IMG/VR virus record: IMGVR_UViG_3300047408_000041
Span: 1 to 35,424 of that record
DNA: 35,424 nt
Reading direction: 5' to 3' (one strand)
Source: a virus
This document shows, piece after piece, positions 1 through 8,141 of this stretch. How positions within the stretch are numbered: the stretch's first letter is position 1; each line of letters opens with the position of its first letter. The translations under genes and the position numbers were made by a program. The notes under the pieces are model-generated. The model was not told where the DNA came from. It did no database searches and saw nothing but the letters and a program-made list of their open reading frames with translations.

Positions 1-127
1 TCTCCAGCCACTCAAAGGATGGATTGTACAGCTGCTCATGCACCCTGCCAGCTGTCGTGCCACTCACCAGAGCAGCTGCACCTAGATGGCCATACCCATC
101 TATTGCCTGCACTGTGCTGGTAAAGGC
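1..127. repeat. Terminal direct repeat, left copy
   Basis: Bases 1-127 are identical to 35298-35424. The repeat falls inside one coding frame, and removing one copy joins the two halves of the tail-tip gene in phase. This fits an assembler k-mer overlap (127 is a common k) on a circular or circularly permuted genome rather than a biological terminal repeat. Confidence 0.95.
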
Positions 128-2158
128 CAGAGCTGGGATCATGAGGGCCAGGTATGAGGTTTGCACTGGTAATGTCACGCTATAGCCTATGCCTCCCTGA
201 TTGATTGTGATCCTGTAGCCTGCAATACCCAGGCCATTAGGATCTGAGGGTGTGCTCCAGATAAATTGCAGCTGGGCCTCATCTATGTCTGGCAGGTATA
301 CGTTTGAGTTGACAGAGAATGTGGGAGGTGCTGGGAGCCTCAGGTATGAGGCCACCACAAAATCTGCCAGGCCAGCTGATGAGGGTGCCCAGGCACTCAC
401 TGTCCAGGCATTCTCTGCCCTCACCCTGCTCTGGTGGATTGTGGCTCCTGCTGGCACCATAAATATAGCCTGGGTGGCACTAGCTGCCACCAGTGTCTCC
501 TGGGTGGCTCCTCCCACCACTGTGCACTGGATCCTCTGGTGCAGCACTGAGGGATCTGATGAGGGTGTCCAGGTAAATGTGAGCTGTGTTTTATCAATCA
601 CTGGATCATACACAGAGCTCTGAGCCAGGCCAGTGGGTGCTGGCAGAGCTGGAGCTGCAGGGCTAGTACCTGTCACCCTGTTTGAGGGTGGGCTCCAGTG
701 GTCATGCGTATCTTTTGCATCCACCACCACATCATAGGCTGTGCTGGGTGGTATGTACCTGGAATAGGTGCCCTCCAGGTGCAGCATTACCACACCATAA
801 ATGGTGGCTTGATCCCACCACCTATGGGTGTCCACATCCCTGCTCACACTATTTACCCATGTCCAGGTCTGCAGGTATTGATTGAGCAGAGGTTGCCACA
901 CCTGTGAGGCCAGTGTGAGGTTTGTGGGTGCCAGAGGAGGTGTATTATCTCCCTCTGCTGGAGCTGCCAGTATGCCCTCACCACTCTCCAGGAGCTCCAG
1001 CCTCCTGCCTCCCAGGGTGAGTGTATAGAATGGATCATCATCAGTCGTGACATCTATGGCCACCTGCACCACCCTGTAATTGACACCTCCTGAGAGCCCA
1101 TCCTCCAGGCTATCAATCTCTGTCACCACCTCTCCAGGCATAATAGGGCTATCAGATCCGTGCTCATACACCTCTCTAGGGTATGCCACTTGATCCACTG
1201 CTATCTGCAGCTGTGAGAGAGCCTGGCCCAGTGTGGTGGAGGTGGTATCCTTTGCCGGATCCAGGGCCTGCCAGCTGCCACTATTGCCTCCAGGATTGTG
1301 CTGGTGATTTATGAATGGATTAGGATATGAGGCCTGTGCTGCTGTGTTTTCATAGGTGGCAGGGATCTGTGAGCTGGAGTACCAGGCCTGGGCTCTCTGG
1401 CTCACTTTGGTGCTGTCCAGGCTCCTGCTGGGTGTGCCATACCTGTACTTTTGGCCCCCTGTGGGTGCATCACTGAAAACGTACAGTGGAGAGGGTGTGA
1501 CAGCTCCATCCCACACGTGCAGCACTGGATTGCCTATGGGATCACTCACACCAAATGTGGAGCCTACTCCTATGTAAAATTGAGGCCTCAGGGCCTGATT
1601 GATTGCCCTGGCATTCGTGCAGATCTCCAGCAGCATCTGCCCATAGGTTTTACCGTGTGCCACATAGGCAGGCATTCCAGCTGCCACCAGAGGCTCCACA
1701 TAGTTTGAGGCATCAATCTCAATATTGACAGAGCCATGTCCCTGGTACTGCACAGCCTGGGAGAGGGCCACAATCTGAGAGGCAAATGAGCCTGCTGGGA
1801 TGGTCACAGATTTGTTGTCATCAATATCAATCCTCAGGTGTTTGAGGAGGATATTACAATCTGTTACAGCCACTTTCCACTGGGCCATCTGGCCTTTGGC
1901 TGTGGTGAGCCTGCCATCTATCAGACCTATGAGCCACCTGCCTCTGGGTGCCACTCCAGCTCCTGTGCCATCAAAGGCCTGCCACAGCCTCACCACCTGC
2001 TTATTTTTTATGGTGAGGCCTCCTGCCAGTTTTTCAAAGTACAGGTTGCAGGATCCCACCACTCCAGGCCCTGAGGGCCTCAGAGCCTCCATTGCCACCC
2101 AGTATGGTGTGAAGTCCACACCATCGATGGTGCACATCCGTTTGCCCTGCAGGCTCAT
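1..2158 (-). CDS. Tail-tip hub/receptor-binding protein, N-terminal part (gene continues across the contig ends)
   Basis: The ATG at 2158 lies one base after the tape-measure stop (TGATATG). The frame stays open to base 1 and continues in phase at 35297, ending at 34027, for a total of 1,142 aa. Residues 1 to about 395 resemble a siphophage baseplate hub or Tal N-terminus (a segment reading LWQAFDGT, then a beta-rich stretch). Three fibronectin-III-like repeats follow, starting near residues 407, 506 and 609 (PLAPTNLTL, PAPTGLAQS, PAPPTFSVN). A sugar-binding-like jelly-roll starts near residue 711 (NPSFEWLER). The position directly after the tape measure and the domain order suggest one protein serving as hub, stalk and receptor binder. 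The hub assignment rests on position and general pattern; the repeats are clearer. Confidence 0.85.
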   Translation of the reverse strand, partial: MSLQGKRMCTIDGVDFTPYWVAMEALRPSGPGVVGSCNLYFEKLAGGLTIKNKQVVRLWQAFDGTGAGVAPRGRWLIGLIDGRLTTAKGQMAQWKVAVTDCNILLKHLRIDIDDNKSVTIPAGSFASQIVALSQAVQYQGHGSVNIEIDASNYVEPLVAAGMPAYVAHGKTYGQMLLEICTNARAINQALRPQFYIGVGSTFGVSDPIGNPVLHVWDGAVTPSPLYVFSDAPTGGQKYRYGTPSRSLDSTKVSQRAQAWYSSSQIPATYENTAAQASYPNPFINHQHNPGGNSGSWQALDPAKDTTSTTLGQALSQLQIAVDQVAYPREVYEHGSDSPIMPGEVVTEIDSLEDGLSGGVNYRVVQVAIDVTTDDDPFYTLTLGGRRLELLESGEGILAAPAEGDNTPPLAPTNLTLASQVWQPLLNQYLQTWTWVNSVSRDVDTHRWWDQATIYGVVMLHLEGTYSRYIPPSTAYDVVVDAKDTHDHWSPPSNRVTGTSPAAPALPAPTGLAQSSVYDPVIDKTQLTFTWTPSSDPSVLHQRIQCTVVGGATQETLVAASATQAIFMVPAGATIHQSRVRAENAWTVSAWAPSSAGLADFVVASYLRLPAPPTFSVNSNVYLPDIDEAQLQFIWSTPSDPNGLGIAGYRITINQGGIGYSVTLPVQTSYLALMIPALAFTSTVQAIDGYGHLGAAALVSGTTAGRVHEQLYNPSFEWLE

Positions 2159-2159
2159 A

Positions 2160-4865
2160 TCAATACACTCCCATCTGCCTCAATCTGTCTCCCACCTGCT
2201 GGGAGACAGCTGCCACAAAATCAGCTGCCAGAGCCTGGCCATTCGTGCCAGGGCCTGCATTTATCACCATCCCTGTAAAATCAAACCGGATGGTGCCTCC
2301 AGCACCACCTCCAGGAGCTCCTGAGAGGGCACCCAGGCCCACACTCCCTGAGGAGAATGCTGTCACACCCTGCACTGGCACTCCTCCCACCACTGGAGCT
2401 CCTGAGAGAGCTGCACCTATGGTGCCCAGGCCCACACTCTCTGTCATAGCTTGCAAATCCTGCAGGTGGCCCATGAGGGTGTCCTTTACTGCAGGCATTC
2501 CAGCATCCAGGCCTGCCACCATACCGTTTGGCAGCTCCTCAAACAGATCTGCCATGAGGGTGGAGGCACTGTGGATCCCAAAGAAGTTTTTGACAGCATC
2601 CACCACAGATCCCAGCATCCCTGTCACCCAGTTGAGAAAACCCTGCCAGCCATTCTGGATGCCCTGCTGGATACCACTCACTATATTTTGGCCTATGGTG
2701 AGTACCTTTGTCGCAGCATCTGCAGCTGTGGAGGTGATCCAGTCCCACACCTTTTGGGCTATCTCCAGCAGTTTGGCACCTATGGTGGCTAGCACTCCTC
2801 CTGGCCCTGTGATCCAATTCCAGAATGCTGGGATCCACTCATTCACCAGGTGGGCTCCCAGGTCTGTGGCTGTACTGGAGAGCCACTGCCAGAGAGCTGT
2901 GGCTATCTGCCCTAGCCAGGTGCCCAGCTGTGGCAATACACTCTGTGTCACCCAATTTTGGAATGCTGTGCTCCACTCTGCCAGCTTTGCCAGAATTGTT
3001 GGCCCATTAGTCGTGATCCAATTCCACACAGCAGAGATCACTGTGCCCAGCCACCCAGGCAGCTGGGAGAGGAGGGAGCCTATCCAATCAAAGAATGATT
3101 GAGCCCACACTGCCAGCTGGGCCAGAATTGTTGGCCCATTCGTTTGGATCCATCCCATAATGAGCTGGATCACCTGGGCCAGCCACCCAGGCAGCTGTGG
3201 AATTACATCAGTCCAGATCCAGGAGAGGAGGGCACCTGCCCACTGGAGGAGCTGGCCTATAATCTGAGGCACTGCACTTATGAGAAAACCCAGCAGTGAG
3301 CCCAGGAGCTGGGCCAGAAAACCCAGCAGAGGTGGTATCTGTGGCAGGATCCACTGAATGAGGGCCAGGCCCCACTGGGCCAGGGTGGCCAGCACCTGAG
3401 GCACAGCAGCTGCCAGGAATTGCAGGGCCTGCTGTACAAACTGGCCCAGTGCTGCCAGGATCCCTGGCAGAGCTGTCTGGAATTGTGTCCACAGGCCCTG
3501 GATCCAGGCACCTATCATAGGCCCTGCCTGGGCCAGGAACGTGCCTATGGCCTGGCCTATCTGGCCAAATACTCCAGGGATGGCCTGCAGCACCCCCAGT
3601 ATGCCTCCAGTCTGGAATGCCTTTGTGAGGGTGTCCCATCCCTGCTGGAATGCCTGGATCACAGGCTGTGCCACCTGCCATACCTGTGTCACCAGATCTC
3701 GAATGCCCAGAAAATTATTTTGGAATGCTATCCACAGAGCTGCTATCACCAGGCCCAGGGCCACAAAGGGTGCTGCAGCTGCCAGTGTAGCTGCCACCAC
3801 TGGCAATAGTGCAGGCAGGGTGGTGGTGAGCATAGTGGTGGCCCAGGCTATAAATGCAGGCACCACCTGGGAGAGGATGATTGAGCCCAGCAGTATGAGC
3901 ACAGGCACAGCATTCTCTGTGAGGAATTGCCCTATATTCTGCAGGGTGGGCCAGGCATTTATAAAGGCCTGTGCCAGATCATTTACCAGAGGCACCAGGA
4001 AGTTTATGGCACCTGTGAGGCCCTGGGCCAGTGCATCTGCCAGGCCCTGGATAACACCCATCACCTCTGGAGAGCCCAGCCATCCCATAAACTGGGTGAG
4101 CAGAGGCACCAGAGTATCACCCACACTCTGCTCTACATTTTTGAATGCCTCAGAGAGCTGCATTTGCTTGCCGGCAAACGTGTCTGCAGCTGCAGCTGCA
4201 CTGCCACCAAACTCTTTTGAGAGCTCATCCAGAATTACCTTTTGAGCTCCAGCCATATCACCAGCATCCTGCATGGTTTTTATTTGGTTTTTTTGCGCGT
4301 CTGTGAATGTGACACCCACACGTGTGAGGGCAGTGAGGCCCTGGGTGGGATCATTTAGGGCTTTGCCTAGCTGTATTGCACCTCCAGATACGTCTGTGCC
4401 CATTGCCTGGGCCATGTCCACCATCGTCTGGGTGGCCTGTGGGAATACATCAGAGCCTATGTTTGTGAATGTGAGGAGGAGGTTTTCACCTTTGAGCACA
4501 GCATCATCAGCTGCCATACTCACACCATTTGCTGCACTGAGAGAGGAGGCCAGATCCTGGGCCTGCTGGGAGGTGACACCAGCTTTACCACCTGTGCTCT
4601 CCAGCACAGCTCCCAGCTGTGCCACTCCAGCACTCCACTCCTGGCTCTCACCTATGGCATCACCAAAGAATGAGGTGATCTGGCCACCCAGGGCACTCAC
4701 TCCAGCTGTGACAGCACCACCCAGAGCGAATGAGAATGCATTTTGCAGTACAGCACCCTTTTGAGAGGTGTTTTCTGCATCTGTGGCCACCTGCTGGAGG
4801 CCCTGGGAGGCCTCATTCCTGAGCTCAATTAGTAGCTGCAGACTGGCATTTGCTCCACCACCCAT
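2160..4865 (-). CDS. Tape measure protein
   Basis: This 901-aa protein is the largest intact gene in the window. It sets tail length and fills the tail tube before DNA ejection. The N-terminus is Ala/Gly-rich with coiled-coil character. The middle, about residues 280-470, is strongly hydrophobic. From about 470 to 740 it has many spaced Trp residues, including two near-repeats containing TNGPTILA at about residues 575 and 616. The C-terminus carries FGIHSAS, the family's typical end motif, followed by a GMVAGLDAGM-type helix. I see no lysozyme or peptidase domain. The start is supported by AGGAGG seven bases upstream of ATG. It lies between the chaperones and the tail-tip gene, as in other siphophages. 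At about 1.5 angstrom per residue the tail would be about 135 nm (inference). Confidence 0.95.
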   Translation of the reverse strand: MGGGANASLQLLIELRNEASQGLQQVATDAENTSQKGAVLQNAFSFALGGAVTAGVSALGGQITSFFGDAIGESQEWSAGVAQLGAVLESTGGKAGVTSQQAQDLASSLSAANGVSMAADDAVLKGENLLLTFTNIGSDVFPQATQTMVDMAQAMGTDVSGGAIQLGKALNDPTQGLTALTRVGVTFTDAQKNQIKTMQDAGDMAGAQKVILDELSKEFGGSAAAAADTFAGKQMQLSEAFKNVEQSVGDTLVPLLTQFMGWLGSPEVMGVIQGLADALAQGLTGAINFLVPLVNDLAQAFINAWPTLQNIGQFLTENAVPVLILLGSIILSQVVPAFIAWATTMLTTTLPALLPVVAATLAAAAPFVALGLVIAALWIAFQNNFLGIRDLVTQVWQVAQPVIQAFQQGWDTLTKAFQTGGILGVLQAIPGVFGQIGQAIGTFLAQAGPMIGAWIQGLWTQFQTALPGILAALGQFVQQALQFLAAAVPQVLATLAQWGLALIQWILPQIPPLLGFLAQLLGSLLGFLISAVPQIIGQLLQWAGALLSWIWTDVIPQLPGWLAQVIQLIMGWIQTNGPTILAQLAVWAQSFFDWIGSLLSQLPGWLGTVISAVWNWITTNGPTILAKLAEWSTAFQNWVTQSVLPQLGTWLGQIATALWQWLSSTATDLGAHLVNEWIPAFWNWITGPGGVLATIGAKLLEIAQKVWDWITSTAADAATKVLTIGQNIVSGIQQGIQNGWQGFLNWVTGMLGSVVDAVKNFFGIHSASTLMADLFEELPNGMVAGLDAGMPAVKDTLMGHLQDLQAMTESVGLGTIGAALSGAPVVGGVPVQGVTAFSSGSVGLGALSGAPGGGAGGTIRFDFTGMVINAGPGTNGQALAADFVAAVSQQVGDRLRQMGVY

Positions 4866-4903
4866 TGCAGGGCCTCCTCACACTCACTCTCTCTCTATTG
4901 CCC

Positions 4904-4929
4904 ATTAGTGATAGGATCCTATCACTAAT
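4904..4929. promoter_or_regulatory. 26-bp perfect palindrome containing two ATTAGTGAT boxes
   Basis: ATTAGTGATAGGA is followed directly by its exact reverse complement, centred on GGATCC. It lies between the chaperone stop (4933) and the tape-measure ribosome-binding site. It has no loop and no T-run, so it looks more like a dimer binding site than a terminator. A 22-bp core copy occurs at 18384-18405. Confidence 0.7.
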
Positions 4930-4932
4930 CAA

Positions 4933-5819
4933 TCAATCAAAATCAGGATCCGGCTCTGTTATGTACTGGCCACCTTTGGCCCCATTCGCACCAGCTGCAG
5001 CTCTGGTGGTGGTGGTGGTGCTGGTGGTGGTGCTGGCCTTTGAGCCTTTGGGTTTATGTTTGGAATTAGCAGAGAGCTTTGCCACCAGCTGCTCAATAAA
5101 ATCAGGATCCTGCTCATCTATCTGCTCTGGTGTCCAGTGGAGAGCCTCTGCCAGCAGCACCTCAGTGTCATAGTCTCCTATTGAGGTGCCACCAGGCCAG
5201 AGGCCATCCATTGCCCTCAAATATCTCTGCTCTATTACTTTGGGCTTATTCTCTCCCTCTTTTTGTTGCGCCTGCCTATCTCCTCCACCACCCTGGCCAC
5301 CAGCATATTATCTGGATCCAGATCCAGGATGTTATCACGTGTCACAGCCATTCCCACAAAGGATGGCCCCATCCAGCTCACCACATTTAGCACCAGGAGC
5401 TCAATATTGTATGAGCCTATGTCAAAGCCTCCCTGCATACCTGCCAGGGCCAGCTCATCCTCAGAGGCCTGCTCTGTCTGCACCTCTGCCAGCTGCAGGC
5501 CTCCACCAGAGGCAGCTCCTGCAGGAGGTGGCATACCAGGCACCTGTGCAGAGGAGCTCCCTCTGCCATTCGCTCTGGCACTCTGTGCTGCCTGTGCACG
5601 TGCAGCTGCCTTTGGATCCACCTGCATCCTGGAGGCCAGGCCCATCAGTTTTTGTTTTTGGCCATAATTCATTTTTCGCTGGATGTATATCCTGTCCAGA
5701 CCGTGCTCATCATCCTGCTGTACATCACCTATGTCCAGGGCCTCCTGCAGATCCTCTCCCTCCAGCTGCACTGGCACAGGATCTTTGCCTCTGCCAACAA
5801 ACATATTATGTCCTGCCAT
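4933..5819 (-). CDS. Tail assembly chaperone GT, -1 frameshift fusion
   Basis: This is the predicted 295-aa product made when ribosomes slip -1 on CCCAAAG (5238-5244), just before the stop of the upstream chaperone. The T part adds 101 residues starting VIEQRYLRAM. It has an acidic helical segment followed by a Thr-rich low-complexity stretch (about 4970-5035) and ends at 4933. The T frame alone has only a TTG with no ribosome-binding site, so expression by frameshift is the simplest explanation. In lambda the G and GT proteins coat and chaperone the tape measure during tail assembly, and the order here (tail tube, G/GT, tape measure) matches. The ratio of the two products cannot be read from sequence. 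Confidence 0.85.
5235..5819 (-). CDS. Tail assembly chaperone G-like protein
   Basis: A protein of 194 aa between the tail tube and tape measure genes. An Ala/Gly/Pro-rich linker (about residues 70-115) separates two folded-looking parts. The C-terminal part ends in a basic helix (EIGRRNKKRERISPK). The chosen start is ATG 5819, eight bases after GGAGG within GGAGGTACTA. A GTG 30 bases upstream is in frame but would place this ribosome-binding site inside the gene. The stop TAA directly follows the slippery heptamer used for the GT fusion. Sequence identity to known chaperones is not obvious to me; the call rests on position, size and the frameshift signal. Confidence 0.8.
   Translation of the reverse strand: MAGHNMFVGRGKDPVPVQLEGEDLQEALDIGDVQQDDEHGLDRIYIQRKMNYGQKQKLMGLASRMQVDPKAAARAQAAQSARANGRGSSSAQVPGMPPPAGAASGGGLQLAEVQTEQASEDELALAGMQGGFDIGSYNIELLVLNVVSWMGPSFVGMAVTRDNILDLDPDNMLVARVVEEIGRRNKKRERISPK
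5238..5244 (-). other. Programmed -1 ribosomal frameshift site CCCAAAG
   Basis: On the minus strand the frame-0 codons are AGC CCA AAG TAA. The heptamer C CCA AAG fits the X XXY YYZ rule, and after slippage both tRNAs re-pair on CCC and AAA. The -1 frame then stays open for 101 codons. Lambda uses GGGAAAG at the same place in its G/T genes. Confidence 0.85.
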
Positions 5820-5869
5820 TTTAGTACCTCCTGAGTTATCACTAATCACTAATACCTCACTAATGGGTG

Positions 5870-5931
5870 AGGGCTCTGTGAGCCCAGGAGGCAGGCCTCC
5901 AGCCGGCCATACCTCTCTCCCACAGAGCCCT
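5870..5931 (-). terminator. Branched hairpin between tail tube and chaperone genes
   Basis: Arms AGGGCTCTGTG (5870-5880) and CACAGAGCCCT (5921-5931) pair over 11 bp. An inner hairpin GGAGGC/GCCTCC lies at about 5887-5900. There is no T-run after it. It probably reduces transcription, or protects mRNA ends, between the abundant tail tube message and downstream genes (inference). Confidence 0.5.
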
Positions 5932-5979
5932 CAAACAGAGAGCCACCTATTCTATTGCACCGCACTCTCTTTGGCGCGA

Positions 5980-5988
5980 ATTATACCA
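5980..5988 (-). promoter_or_regulatory. Candidate extended -10 promoter TGGTATAAT
   Basis: On the minus strand, TG-N-TATAAT lies just after the tail tube stop and upstream of the chaperone/tape-measure genes. No good -35 is present at 17 bases. Support is from motif match only. Confidence 0.35.
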
Positions 5989-5993
5989 CCAGG

Positions 5994-7007
5994 TTATAGG
6001 GTGGCCCTGGTGTTATACACTGTCACGATGGCATCCGTGCCAGCTGTGGCATTTTCCTCACTCTCCATAGTGAGCTCCATTGTACGATTGCCCTCATAGT
6101 TTGCCCATTTGAGGCTATCCAGGGTGCCATACATATCTACCTGCACCATATTGTAATAGGTGAGAGGCCCTGTTACAGTCTCGATGGCAGAGCCATAGTG
6201 GATCACCCTGAGCTTTACCTGCTGGGCTCCCTCATACAGGTTGTACTCTGTTTGATCCACCATATCCAGGGTGATTTTTGTGGTGCAGTGCGTTTTCTTA
6301 CGTCCAGTATGGTGATAGTCCAGGCCACTGGCAGGGCCTTGCCCAGGCCACTTATAGGTGACACCTGTGGGGAATGTGTGCTCCACATTTAGCACCCTGC
6401 CCACTATCAGTGTCGTGCCTATGGCCAGGGAGGTATCTGCATACACTGCAATCCAGCCTGGCACAATCAATGGGCCTAGTGCCTGGGCAGGTGGTGTGGG
6501 TGCAGCTCCCAGCTGGGTGAGAAAATGAGTGTGCCCTTTGACACTCATTTTCGTGCCATCATTGCCTGTGGGCTGGCTCTTTATGGTGAGCTCATCAAGC
6601 ATCCCATAGCCACCCTGGTATATCTTTTGGTTTGGATCACCAAAATACTCTGTGGCACTTTTGAGATCATCAGCTGTGATTGAGCGTGGAAAAACCCAGC
6701 TCTTTGTGAGCACAGCAGAGGGTGGTGTGGCAGGTGTGGTAATGCCACCTTTGAGGGCCATGTTTGCCAGCACAGGCAGCATCCAGGGATCCAGATCCCC
6801 ATCAGCTGCCAGCTCACCCCATTTACGTACTATCTGTGTACGTCCACCATGCTCTGCCAGGGTGGCTGTGGTGTCTGGTGCCCTGTATAGCTCCCTCATA
6901 GGTGTGAGGGTGCCCACCATATTGAGCCAGTGATCTGGTGGTGTGAGGATTGTGCCTCTCACTGCCTCCAGTTTGAGCTGTACGCTCTCAAATGCGACCT
7001 CTGCCAT
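5994..7007 (-). CDS. Major tail tube protein
   Basis: A 337-aa protein lying between the neck genes and the tail chaperones, the standard place for the tail tube subunit. It is Thr/Gly/Tyr-rich and beta-strand-rich with few Cys, as expected. A stretch around residues 20-60 (LTPPDHWLNM, then MRELYRAPD) resembles the N-terminal part of large tube proteins. At this length it is larger than minimal tube proteins (about 150-250 aa), so it may carry an extra surface domain. The start is ATG 7007 with GAGGAG upstream. Its leader TGAGGAGAGCAAAG is shared exactly with the capsid gene. Confidence 0.8.
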   Translation of the reverse strand: MAEVAFESVQLKLEAVRGTILTPPDHWLNMVGTLTPMRELYRAPDTTATLAEHGGRTQIVRKWGELAADGDLDPWMLPVLANMALKGGITTPATPPSAVLTKSWVFPRSITADDLKSATEYFGDPNQKIYQGGYGMLDELTIKSQPTGNDGTKMSVKGHTHFLTQLGAAPTPPAQALGPLIVPGWIAVYADTSLAIGTTLIVGRVLNVEHTFPTGVTYKWPGQGPASGLDYHHTGRKKTHCTTKITLDMVDQTEYNLYEGAQQVKLRVIHYGSAIETVTGPLTYYNMVQVDMYGTLDSLKWANYEGNRTMELTMESEENATAGTDAIVTVYNTRATL

Positions 7008-7080
7008 AGCTTTGCTCTCCTCAGTTTGGATTGTATGGTGAGGTGCAGCTCACACCTCCAGCACTGCCTCTCTCTCTCCG

Positions 7081-7560
7081 TTATGAGCTCTGGGCCTCTG
7101 CAGGCTCCTCTGCACCAGCTCCCTCACTGGCATCCTCTGCCTCTGCCTCTGCACCAGTGGGCTCCACAGCCTCACCAGAGCTCCCCTGCACGTGCACAGG
7201 TGCCAGTGAGCCTGTGGAGCTGGTGGAGGCTCCCTGAGCAGCTGCCTGGGCCTCCTGCTCTCTCTGGGCCTGGCTCTTTTTGGCCTCTGCCTGGGCCTTT
7301 GCCTCCTGTGGGTGATCCTGAGCCCAGTCCTCATAGGCCTGTTGATCCAGATCCTCCTGGCTCACCCAGCCATCCGGCTTTGTTTTCCTGTACAGTGGAG
7401 AGGCCTCCACTGTTTTCTGCTCTCTATCGGAGAGCCCATCCCAGTCTGCCTGGGTGAGATCCCTGAGAGGGATGCCGTGTATACCGTAATATCCACCCTG
7501 GCCAGTGTCCACAATCTTTGCCCTGTCCAGGTATCTCACTATAGTGGTGGGCTTTACCAT
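7081..7560 (-). CDS. Unknown neck-region protein with acidic disordered tail
   Basis: A 159-aa protein between the tail terminator and tail tube genes. Residues 1 to about 85 look folded, with charged and aromatic residues and a run reading YYGIHGIPLRDLTQ. From about residue 86 onward it is an Ala/Glu/Gln/Ser-rich low-complexity tail that is strongly acidic at the end. GGAGGAGG lies upstream of ATG 7560. It could be a small virion or assembly protein. I do not recognise a family. Confidence 0.75.
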   Translation of the reverse strand: MVKPTTIVRYLDRAKIVDTGQGGYYGIHGIPLRDLTQADWDGLSDREQKTVEASPLYRKTKPDGWVSQEDLDQQAYEDWAQDHPQEAKAQAEAKKSQAQREQEAQAAAQGASTSSTGSLAPVHVQGSSGEAVEPTGAEAEAEDASEGAGAEEPAEAQSS

Positions 7561-7658
7561 TTGCGTGCCTCCTCCTGTCCTGTCCTGTTTGGTGTTTGGT
7601 GTCCGATGGTTGATATTCTACGCCGTGCAGCAAACGTGCCTGCAGGTATGCACAATTA

Positions 7659-8138
7659 TTAGAATAGCCTGGGCACCCTGGCTCTCTTTGTCCAGGTATC
7701 ACTGAGAAAATCTATTGCCCTGTATATGGTGCCACCTATGCCCACAAATACGGATGTCCAGTCTGTGATCTGGGCCATACCTCTGTCAATATAGCCCTGC
7801 AGGTTACAATCCTCCTCCACACCCTGGATGATGGCATTTATCCAGGGCCTCAATTCGGCCTCTGTGGTGGCATTCTCTGCCCATTTGAGGCAGAGCCTGT
7901 GCAGCTGAAAATAGTGGGTGGCAATCACATTGCCCTCAGAGCTCACCCTGCCTCCTCTGTCCAGTGTGTAAATGGTGGGCAGGATCTGCAGCTCTGCAGG
8001 CTCATAGTCCAGGATATTCACTGGGTGGCCTGCATCGTCCAGGATGGCCAGGTCTGGGATCCTGGCAAATATCACGCCGTATCTATTCACTATGTCTGTG
8101 TATTCATCTGCCATCTGTGGCCACTGCTCTCCTATCAC
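7659..8138 (-). CDS. Probable tail terminator/completion protein
   Basis: A 159-aa protein located after the gp10-like protein and before the tail tube gene, where siphophages keep the tail terminator that caps the tail and joins it to the head. It is rich in Trp and aromatic residues, with a middle segment HRLCLKWAENATTEAELRPW. Two starts are possible: GTG 8138, inside an ATTAGTGAT box, or ATG 8114 (MADEYTD), which has GGAGAG but at a long distance. The preceding gene is in the same frame, separated only by TGA TTA. The function is from position. Confidence 0.65.
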   Translation of the reverse strand: MIGEQWPQMADEYTDIVNRYGVIFARIPDLAILDDAGHPVNILDYEPAELQILPTIYTLDRGGRVSSEGNVIATHYFQLHRLCLKWAENATTEAELRPWINAIIQGVEEDCNLQGYIDRGMAQITDWTSVFVGIGGTIYRAIDFLSDTWTKRARVPRLF

Positions 8139-8141
8139 TAA

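Noticed and set aside
853-1053. Short minus-strand frame inside the tail-tip gene
   Set aside because: The true frame is open throughout 1-2158 and continues across the ends; this is a shadow.
2245-3102. A 285-aa open frame on the plus strand
   Set aside because: It is antisense to the tape measure, Pro/Ser/Thr-rich and without domain features. It is explained by antisense composition.
3541-4245. A 234-aa plus-strand frame
   Set aside because: Same reason: antisense of the tape measure, with no start signal.
7424-7702. A 92-aa minus-strand frame overlapping the unknown neck protein
   Set aside because: It covers the real gene at 7081-7560 in another frame, is His/Gly/Arg-rich without pattern, and has no ribosome-binding site.
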